Shown: positions 1-4,639 of the stretch, in pieces
Layout: every line of letters starts with the position of its first letter
How positions within the stretch are numbered: the stretch's first letter is position 1
NCBI GenBank assembly: GCA_030037185.1
Contig: JASHRR010000480.1
Location: 1 to 5,119 of the forward strand
DNA: 5,119 nucleotides
Direction of reading: 5' to 3'
From: Xanthobacteraceae bacterium
GTDB lineage: Bacteria > Pseudomonadota > Alphaproteobacteria > Rhizobiales > Xanthobacteraceae
Notes under the pieces: generated by a model
What the model saw: the letters and a program-made list of their open reading frames with translations, nothing else
Told to the model about the DNA's origin: nothing
Database searches by the model: none
Program-made: the position numbers and the translations under genes

Positions 1-183
1 CGGGCGCCCGCGCTCTCGCCGTTCAATGACGATGATTTCATCGTGGAATGTCCGCGCTTGGACGCTCGCCAGAGCCTCCGCAAGCATCCCGGCCCGGTTG
101 GGCGTTGGAAGCGCAGCCGGGCGTTTTTGACGAGCCTGCGCTTCGAGCTGCGGAAACCCGATCCCGCAACCCGACGCAGATAG
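1..183 (+). CDS. Possible 3' end of an unrecognised gene (partial)
   Basis: The frame beginning at base 1 is open for 60 codons and stops at TAG 181-183, so this could be the C-terminus of a protein that starts left of the window. The visible part contains an acidic stretch (FNDDDFIVECPRLDA) followed by a strongly basic tail rich in Arg and Lys that ends PATRRR. About three quarters of the codons end in G or C, which fits a coding frame in this GC-rich DNA but is not decisive. I recognise no domain or motif. The frame is convergent with the dehydrogenase operon, and the stem-loop at 270-301 lies between the two stop codons, as expected for two facing genes. A competing plus-strand frame at 48-305 runs through that stem-loop and is less likely. 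The stretch could equally be non-coding. Confidence 0.35.
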   Translation, partial: RAPALSPFNDDDFIVECPRLDARQSLRKHPGPVGRWKRSRAFLTSLRFELRKPDPATRRR

Positions 184-269
184 GCCACCGTTGGCAATGC
201 GCGGTTACGCATCAAGCACTCGGGGAGTTCCTCACCGAGATCGGCCGCGTCGAATTTCAGATGCTTACA

Positions 270-301
270 GAGGACCGGGTTTCGTCGCTCGCCCGGTCCT
301 C
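270..301 (-). terminator. Stem-loop after the dehydrogenase operon, possible terminator
   Basis: GAGGACCGGG at 270-279 and CCCGGTCCTC at 292-301 form a perfect 10-bp stem with a 12-nt loop, starting 9 nt past the TAG stop of the GMC gene on the minus strand. The position suits transcript termination or 3'-end protection. No U-run follows on either strand (TGTAAGC on minus, GTGAGG on plus), so it is not a classical intrinsic terminator. It may serve both the operon and any gene converging from the left. Confidence 0.6.
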
Positions 302-310
302 GTGAGGGAG

Positions 311-1891
311 CTAGCCCGCGACCGTGCTCCAGTTCTTTGCCAGGTGCTCAGCGCCGCGCAGCGACAGGGCGAAGATCGTGTAGGTGGGGTTCGAGGCGCC
401 GGCGGTCGGGAAGATGCCGGGGCCGGCGCAGTAAAGGTTTGCGATCTCGTGGGTCTGGCCGAAACTGTCGACCACCGAGTTCGCCGCGCCGGTCCCCATG
501 ATGGTGCCGCCCATGAGGTGGATGGTCGGCGGTGCGGCGCGGCCCTGCCACACCTCCTTGGCGTCGGTCGCCTTGGCGATCCTCAGGCCGTCCTCGAAAT
601 TGGCGTTCCACAGCGCCAGGTCGTTATCGTCGTAACTGTGGATGATGCGCCCGAGCGGCATGGCGAACTCGTCCTTCTCGCTCGCAAGCTCCAGGCGGTT
701 GTCGATCTTGGGCTGCTCCTCCCCGAACGCATTCATGCGCGAAAGATTCTTCACGGCGCGCTTGACGAAGGCAATGAGCTCCTGCCCGAACAGTTCGGGC
801 CGCGCATTGGCGAGGCCGCCGAGACCCGACAGCTTGTTCGACGACCCGGCGACGATGAAGGTCGAGCCGAATGCGCCCTTGTGGGCGGTCTTGCCGTAGC
901 GCTCGTAGGACATGTACTGGGCGCCGAGCGTGCCCATGTGGTTCTCTACGTCCTCGTCGAACATCGCGTTCGTGCCCGACGCGAAGTGGGTCATGATGTA
1001 CTTGCCCACCAGCCCATTGCGGTTGGCAAGGCCCTTGTCGTGGTTATCGGTCGCCGAGTTGAGGAGAAGGCGCGGATTCTGCGCCGCCCAGGCGGCAAGC
1101 ACCACGACGCTCGCGGGCTGAAATTGCTTCTCGCGGTTGCGGTCGTAATACTCGACGCCCGTCACCTTGCTGCCGGACGCATTGGTGAGCACCCGCGTCG
1201 CGGTGCTCCACGCCCGCACCTCCGCCCCGGCCTTGCGGGCTTCGGCAAGGTAGGTGACCAGCGGATTGGCGAGTGCTCCGATCGGACAACCCACATGGCA
1301 CCAGCCGTCATAGATGCACGCCGCGCGGCCCTTGAACGCGATCGAGTTCATGCCCACCGCCGCAGGCACCATGCGGATGCCGTTGGCCTCGAAGCCCTTG
1401 AGCCATACCTGCCCGTTGCGGAACGTCTTCATCGGCGGCATCGGATAGGGCTGGCCCTTGGGCCGCCACAGCTCTTCGGCCGCAGCATCGCCGGATACGC
1501 CGATCTCCTGCGCCACCTTGTCGTAGAACGGCGCCACTTCGTCATAGGAAATTGGCCAGTCATGAGCGCGATTGTGCTCGCTCTTGATGCGGAAATCGTT
1601 CGGCAGCAGGCGCGGGAAATTGGCGAAGTAGTGCAGTGCCGCGCCGCCGACGCCCCAGCCGCCCTGGGCCCCCATGCTGACCGGGTGCTTGCCTTCCAGG
1701 ATGAAGGGCGCGCCGGCCGGTTTGACGCGGCGGCCCCAGATGTCGGACGAAATGAGGTCGGAGGTCTGCCAGTCCGGCCCGTTGTCGATCACCACGACCT
1801 TCTTGCCGGCCTTGGCGAGCACCGCCGCGAAGACCGAGCCCGATGCGCCGGCACCGACGATGACGGCGTCAATTTTTTCCTGCGTAGCCAT
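311..1891 (-). CDS. FAD-dependent GMC-family oxidoreductase, gluconate/sugar dehydrogenase large-subunit type
   Basis: This 526-residue flavoprotein probably oxidises an alcohol group of a sugar, sugar acid or similar substrate in the periplasm and passes electrons to a redox partner rather than to oxygen. Seen in the sequence: a Rossmann dinucleotide motif G13-A-G15-A-S-G18, with acidic D36 ending the second strand (VVVID) to bind the FAD ribose; the GMC signature region GGWGVGGAALHYFA at 77-90; a cysteine cluster C192-x5-C198-x3-C202 followed by PIGA; and the C-terminal HLMGGTIMG (458-466) with FPTAGASNPT (494-503). By family rules the catalytic pair is H458 and N501. ATG at 1891 is chosen because AGGTGG precedes it and FAD-binding begins at once; the longer open frame upstream merely overlaps the small-subunit gene. 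There is no signal peptide, so export probably depends on the partner encoded just upstream. Substrate cannot be read from the sequence. The family call is firm; gluconate, glucose, sorbitol or 2-ketogluconate are all possible. Confidence 0.95.
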   Translation of the reverse strand: MATQEKIDAVIVGAGASGSVFAAVLAKAGKKVVVIDNGPDWQTSDLISSDIWGRRVKPAGAPFILEGKHPVSMGAQGGWGVGGAALHYFANFPRLLPNDFRIKSEHNRAHDWPISYDEVAPFYDKVAQEIGVSGDAAAEELWRPKGQPYPMPPMKTFRNGQVWLKGFEANGIRMVPAAVGMNSIAFKGRAACIYDGWCHVGCPIGALANPLVTYLAEARKAGAEVRAWSTATRVLTNASGSKVTGVEYYDRNREKQFQPASVVVLAAWAAQNPRLLLNSATDNHDKGLANRNGLVGKYIMTHFASGTNAMFDEDVENHMGTLGAQYMSYERYGKTAHKGAFGSTFIVAGSSNKLSGLGGLANARPELFGQELIAFVKRAVKNLSRMNAFGEEQPKIDNRLELASEKDEFAMPLGRIIHSYDDNDLALWNANFEDGLRIAKATDAKEVWQGRAAPPTIHLMGGTIMGTGAANSVVDSFGQTHEIANLYCAGPGIFPTAGASNPTYTIFALSLRGAEHLAKNWSTVAG

Positions 1892-1892
1892 G

Positions 1893-2453
1893 TCACCACC
1901 TTTTGTCCGGCACGATGTGCGGCATGTAGGGAACGCCGAGCGCCTCGTAGCCCTCCATGGTGCCGTAGACCACGTCGATGGCATCGCTGCGCAGCACGGT
2001 ATACACGAAGGCGCCGGGCGGGCCCTGCCAGCCGTCGATCTTGTTCTGCCGCATGGCGTCGATGAACTCGTGCTGCTCGGGGGCGGTGAGCGCCGCGAAG
2101 GGGCGGCGGCTGCGGGCTTCCGCGGCCCGGTCAACCGCGCTAATTGCGGCGCGATAGAAGTTGATGAACGGCGGCCTGACGTTGAGCTGGCGCGCTTCGA
2201 GCAGCGCCTCGCCGGGCGAAACCGACACCTGCTGATCGATGAAATGCGCCACGCCGGCACGCTGCGCACCCGGCACCAGCGTTTCGCCTAGCGCTTCGAG
2301 GGTGTCGGCCTCGTGCGCCCTGAGCAGGCGGAATGGCACGCCTTGCGCCCGCGCCTGCCCCGGCGTCATCAACACGTCAGCTCCGCCCACCGTGAAGGCG
2401 AGCATGCCCATTCCCGCGCCCTTAAGAAAGACGCGCCGTTCCATGGCGTCCAT
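1893..2453 (-). CDS. Gluconate 2-dehydrogenase subunit 3 family protein with Tat signal
   Basis: This 186-residue small subunit belongs with GMC-type membrane dehydrogenases, where it pairs with the FAD subunit and guides it through the Tat system. A twin-arginine motif ERRVFLKG (residues 5-12) is followed by a hydrophobic stretch (about 13-30) and a likely cleavage site after A-R-A (36). The mature domain has the family's features: LRAHEADTLEALGETLVPG (44-62), an HFIDQQ segment (70-75), a central helix PPFINFYRAA (94-103), and a C-terminal region with DVVYGT (160-165), LGVPYMPHIVP (172-182) and a closing W186. Length is normal for the family. The ATG at 2453 is preferred over M4 because GGAGGAA lies 3 nt before it. 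It is first in a two-gene operon: its TGA is separated from the GMC start by one base, which implies translational coupling and 1:1 production. There is no heme motif in it. Confidence 0.93.
   Translation of the reverse strand: MDAMERRVFLKGAGMGMLAFTVGGADVLMTPGQARAQGVPFRLLRAHEADTLEALGETLVPGAQRAGVAHFIDQQVSVSPGEALLEARQLNVRPPFINFYRAAISAVDRAAEARSRRPFAALTAPEQHEFIDAMRQNKIDGWQGPPGAFVYTVLRSDAIDVVYGTMEGYEALGVPYMPHIVPDKRW
1896..1901 (-). promoter_or_regulatory. Ribosome binding site of the GMC gene, inside the upstream gene
   Basis: On the minus strand AGGTGG overlaps the last two sense codons (Arg, Trp) of the small-subunit gene and lies 4 nt from the ATG at 1891. The stop TGA and the next ATG are one base apart. 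This fixes the GMC start and points to coupled translation. Confidence 0.75.
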
Positions 2454-2456
2454 GGG

Positions 2457-2463
2457 TTCCTCC
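2457..2463 (-). promoter_or_regulatory. Ribosome binding site of the subunit 3 gene
   Basis: GGAGGAA on the minus strand is a near-perfect match to the anti-Shine-Dalgarno complement and sits 3 nt from ATG 2453. It would be too far from the alternative ATG at 2444, so it decides the start. Confidence 0.8.
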
Positions 2464-2467
2464 GTAT

Positions 2468-2480
2468 TGCACCGGGTGCA
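2468..2480. promoter_or_regulatory. Palindrome TGCACC-G-GGTGCA, candidate operator
   Basis: A perfect 6-bp inverted repeat with a single central base lies just upstream of the ribosome site of the dehydrogenase operon. If TTGACT at 2503-2508 is a -35 box, transcription would begin about here, so a bound repressor would block initiation. Compact palindromes of this kind are typical of dimeric regulators, but no regulator gene is in the window and chance cannot be excluded. Confidence 0.35.
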
Positions 2481-2508
2481 GGCCGGTGTCGTTTTCTGGC
2501 CAAGTCAA
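2480..2508 (-). promoter_or_regulatory. Weak candidate promoter of the dehydrogenase operon
   Basis: TTGACT at 2503-2508 on the minus strand matches the -35 consensus at five of six positions. The hexamer at a 17-bp spacing (CGGCCT, 2480-2485) is a poor -10 box, so activity would need an activator or another sigma factor. It is placed correctly, 27-55 bp before the first start codon. This is a suggestion only. Confidence 0.25.
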
Positions 2509-2541
2509 CGACAAAGGACGGGCGGAATCAAGCGGTCGAGC

Positions 2542-2560
2542 CCTGCCACCTCCTGCCACC
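2542..2560. repeat. Tandem CCTGCCACC repeat
   Basis: CCTGCCACC occurs at 2542-2550 and again at 2552-2560, one base apart, giving a 10-bp period close to one helical turn. It lies about 90 bp upstream of the dehydrogenase operon start, where direct repeats can bind an activator. It may be chance in GC-rich DNA. Confidence 0.3.
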
Positions 2561-2659
2561 GTGTGGGGCACGAAGTCCAGGCAAAGTGGGGGGCCCTCTC
2601 CTGGTGGCTGTACCGCCCGAAGGAAGACCAGGACGGGGACTGTCGCGGCCATCCACGTG

Positions 2660-2683
2660 TTTATTTAGGTTTAGGTAAATAAA
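2660..2683. repeat. AT-rich inverted repeat with tandem TTTAGG
   Basis: TTTATTTA (2660-2667) and TAAATAAA (2676-2683) are perfect 8-bp arms around the loop GGTTTAGG. TTTAGG is repeated in tandem at 2664-2669 and 2670-2675. It stands out sharply from the GC-rich surroundings and lies immediately beyond the porin terminator in the direction of transcription. It could be an upstream regulatory or DNA-bending site for the dehydrogenase operon, or part of the porin termination zone. Confidence 0.4.
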
Positions 2684-2695
2684 ACGGCCGGGACG

Positions 2696-2728
2696 AAAAG
2701 AGCCCCCGGCAGGCTTGCCGGGGGCTCT
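2696..2728 (-). terminator. Intrinsic terminator of the porin gene
   Basis: AGAGCCCCCGGCA (2699-2711) and TGCCGGGGGCTCT (2716-2728) form a perfect 13-bp GC-rich stem with a 4-nt loop. On the minus strand the stem ends in a run of T (2699-2696, TTTTCG), the classical Rho-independent form. It starts 33 nt past the porin stop codon. It isolates the downstream dehydrogenase operon from porin transcription. Confidence 0.9.
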
Positions 2729-2760
2729 CTTAAAAACAGATCCCTTGCGTTCGCCGGCAG

Positions 2761-4515
2761 CTAATTGAAGGGATAGTAGCGGAACGAGAACATGAAAATG
2801 TTGTTGTTCGGATTGAGGCCTTGATTCGGCGTGCTCGTCGCCGTGATCGGTCCCGGAAGGCCGGGGAACGCATTCAACCTCACATACTCATATTGCGCGC
2901 CCACGACGGCACGTCCCAAGTCCCCTTGGTATGCGGTTTGCCAGAAGCCGATCGTGAGTTCCTGGACGCGTTGCACGTCGAACGTGCAAGTCGTTCCCGT
3001 GATCGGAGTGTTGAACGGACTTCCGCTTAGAAGCGCGCCACCATTGGTGAGGCTCTGCTCGAGACATCCGTTGTTGAGGAAATTGGGATTGCCCCAACCG
3101 CCCTGGGTGCTACCGACGGTCCATGGATTGGAGTATGTCCGGTCTTGGCCGTAATAGGCATAGATATCGAGACCGCTCCACGGGTGGGCGACGCCCCCAA
3201 CCATGAACTGCAAGCCCTTAACCGGAGTGAGCTGACCATTCGACCCGATGACGGCATCAGGCAACTGGCTCGAACTGTACCGGCCGATGCCTTCACCGTA
3301 TAAGGTGCTGCCCTGAAGATCGAGGAACTTCGGTATGGCCGGCACAAGGAACGAACCGCCGACGCCCCATCCGAATGTCACCTGTTGCGACCAGTTAGCG
3401 GGGGTAACCGTCGGGCTAACACTGTCGCTGATCCACCGCTGCAGGCCTAGCACCTCATAGTGGCCCCAACCCGGATCAAGAGCGAACTTCTCGATAATAT
3501 CGGGGGCAACGTCGTTCGAGCAGCTGGTCGAGCCATTGAGGTGCGAGGAGGTCGTGCAGAAATTATTGATGTTGACCGTCTCGCCGGGCGGAGCCACCGT
3601 CGACGAGCTGGGTGCACCTGGGAAAACGGCGCCGGGCTGCTCGATCGAGACGCCAAACCAGGCAATACTGTTCCAGTCGGCGACGAACCGGAGCTGGGGA
3701 TTGCGCAGCCAATTGAAGCCCACGACGTACTGTGCGTCAATCGTGAGTGGAACGTTTTCGTAGCGCGGCGTGATTCCAACCCTGTTCTGGGTCAGCAAGC
3801 TCCAGGCCTGACCGCCCAGGAAGTGGATGTGGTAATCGTCGTTGTCGTAACTTGCAAATGCCTGGCGAACTCGCGGTACGAAGCTGTTGCTCTCGCGGTT
3901 ATTGGCGTCGACCGAGGCGCCAAGGAAGTCCATCTCATAATAGGCTTCGGCGTGCTGCGTCGGGCTGATGTCTCCCCAGGCTCGTAGCGCAATGCGGCTC
4001 TGTTGCGAGCTCATGCGAAACTCGTTCTGGTTCCACAGCGCGGAGTTTTGCAGCGGAATGCCGGGGCTACCGAAAGGAGGACTGCTGGCACCGTTGGCGA
4101 CTTCGTTGTGCTCACGCCATGCGCCTTCCAGCGCGATGAACGTTCCGGCCATGGATATATGCATTCCACCGAACGAAGACGGTAGCGCTTTGGTAAACAT
4201 TGTCCCGCCTGGCGGTATTGGTACGTCGGCACCCATGGCCTGAGCGTAGGCGTGCTGGACGCTCTGCGCCGCCTGCTGGGCCTTCTGCGCCGCCTGTTCA
4301 GCGGCACGGGCCTGCTGGGCCTGCTGCTGGGCCTGCTGAGCCTGCTGTTCCTTGCTTTTGGCCAGCTGGTCTTGCATGGCCTTCAGCTGCCGCTGCATCT
4401 GGTTGATCTGCCGCTGCAAATCGGCCTCATCGGCGAGTGCGGGGGCAGCCAAAAGAAAGCACGCCCCGATCACCGTCCCATTCAAAAGAAGGCTCAATCT
4501 TCGCTTGACAAGCAT
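2761..4515 (-). CDS. Outer-membrane porin with N-terminal coiled coil (DcaP-like type)
   Basis: This 584-residue protein is predicted to be an outer-membrane beta-barrel channel for small molecules. Residues 1-28 are a Sec signal peptide (KRR, hydrophobic core, cleavage after A-L-A). Residues 29-92 are a Gln/Ala-rich coiled coil with heptads such as LQRQINQMQRQLKAMQDQL (33-51), which probably trimerises or contacts the cell wall. From about 115 on, the sequence alternates aromatic and polar residues as in barrel strands (RIALRAWGD 174-182, AEAYYEMDF 189-197, QLRFVADW 274-281, LDIYAYYG 449-456, VVGAQYEYVRL 537-547) and ends FMFSFRYYPFN. Loops are rich in Gly, Ser, Asn and Pro and hold four cysteines (320, 332, 484, 510) that could form two disulfides. 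GGGAGGGGG precedes the ATG at 4515. The porin type is clear; DcaP-like is my best family guess, and the substrate is unknown. The dehydrogenase next door is in a separate unit. Confidence 0.88.
   Translation of the reverse strand: MLVKRRLSLLLNGTVIGACFLLAAPALADEADLQRQINQMQRQLKAMQDQLAKSKEQQAQQAQQQAQQARAAEQAAQKAQQAAQSVQHAYAQAMGADVPIPPGGTMFTKALPSSFGGMHISMAGTFIALEGAWREHNEVANGASSPPFGSPGIPLQNSALWNQNEFRMSSQQSRIALRAWGDISPTQHAEAYYEMDFLGASVDANNRESNSFVPRVRQAFASYDNDDYHIHFLGGQAWSLLTQNRVGITPRYENVPLTIDAQYVVGFNWLRNPQLRFVADWNSIAWFGVSIEQPGAVFPGAPSSSTVAPPGETVNINNFCTTSSHLNGSTSCSNDVAPDIIEKFALDPGWGHYEVLGLQRWISDSVSPTVTPANWSQQVTFGWGVGGSFLVPAIPKFLDLQGSTLYGEGIGRYSSSQLPDAVIGSNGQLTPVKGLQFMVGGVAHPWSGLDIYAYYGQDRTYSNPWTVGSTQGGWGNPNFLNNGCLEQSLTNGGALLSGSPFNTPITGTTCTFDVQRVQELTIGFWQTAYQGDLGRAVVGAQYEYVRLNAFPGLPGPITATSTPNQGLNPNNNIFMFSFRYYPFN
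4264..4350. repeat. Low-complexity GCCTGCTGG-type repeat in the porin coiled coil
   Basis: Imperfect copies of GCCTGCTGG and related triplet strings encode the Gln/Ala-rich run at about residues 56-84 of the porin. The repeat is explained by the protein's amino-acid bias. It could slip in replication and change coil length in steps of whole residues. Confidence 0.65.
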
Positions 4516-4519
4516 CCTG

Positions 4520-4528
4520 CCCCCTCCC
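4520..4528 (-). promoter_or_regulatory. Ribosome binding site of the porin gene
   Basis: GGGAGGGGG on the minus strand includes a GGAGG core 7 nt from ATG 4515, a strong site that suits an abundant outer-membrane protein and fixes the start, in front of a normal signal peptide. Confidence 0.7.
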
Positions 4529-4625
4529 GGTGCGAATGTTTAGACCCTAAGCCCTGATGTCGACGAGGTAGCTTTGGCACATGACGGCTGGATGACATTG
4601 CCTCAAATTGAACGCACATTTGGTG

Positions 4626-4639
4626 GGCTCTGTGGCAAA
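4626..4639. mobile_element. IS6-family-like terminal repeat, possible remnant end
   Basis: GGCTCTGTGGCAAA differs at one base from GGCTCTGTTGCAAA, the terminal inverted repeat I recall for IS6100-type elements of the IS6 family. In the orientation shown, an element would extend to the right. No IS6-type DDE transposase is visible within the 480 bp that follow, and no second copy of the end is in the window, so this would be a decayed or solitary end. A chance match is possible. Confidence 0.35.

Larger units (their letters stand above)
2454..2698. other. Control region of the dehydrogenase operon, no gene
   Basis: This 245-bp gap lies between the small-subunit start and the porin terminator. 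Short open frames cross it on both strands, but they are low-complexity, lack ribosome sites and overlap neighbouring elements, so I call no gene. It contains the operon's ribosome site (2457-2463), a perfect palindrome (2468-2480), a possible -35 box TTGACT (2503-2508, minus), a tandem 9-mer (2542-2560) and an AT-rich inverted repeat (2660-2683). The operon promoter should be here because the terminator isolates it from porin transcription. Confidence 0.6.

Noticed and set aside
48..305. Plus-strand frame of 85 codons in the left flank
   Set aside because: It runs through the perfect stem-loop at 270-301, lacks a ribosome site and competes with the frame open from base 1.
191..2065. A 624-codon plus-strand open frame opposite the GMC gene
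   Set aside because: It is the antisense shadow of a clear flavoprotein gene in GC-rich DNA. Its translation is Arg/His/Val/Ala-rich with no domain, and it has no ribosome site.
1892..2269. N-terminal extension of the GMC frame by 126 codons
   Set aside because: The extension overlaps the well-supported small-subunit gene in another frame and is Arg/Ser/Pro-rich. The ATG at 1891 has its own ribosome site and the FAD motif follows directly.
2664..2675. Telomere-like TTTAGG repeats
   Set aside because: Only two copies are present, in a bacterial intergenic region with ordinary genes on both sides.
2239..2682. Plus-strand frames across the small-subunit start and the control region
   Set aside because: They are antisense to the signal-peptide part of a real gene, low in complexity, and end in the AT-rich inverted repeat.
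4457..4471. Lipobox-like I-G-A-C at residues 16-19 of the porin
   Set aside because: The hydrophobic core continues well past the cysteine and a better signal peptidase I site (A-L-A, 26-28) follows; barrel porins are not lipoproteins.
4252..4557. Leu-rich plus-strand frame opposite the porin N-terminus
   Set aside because: The leucine runs are the reverse complement of the Gln/Ala codons of the coiled coil, so it only looks like a membrane protein.
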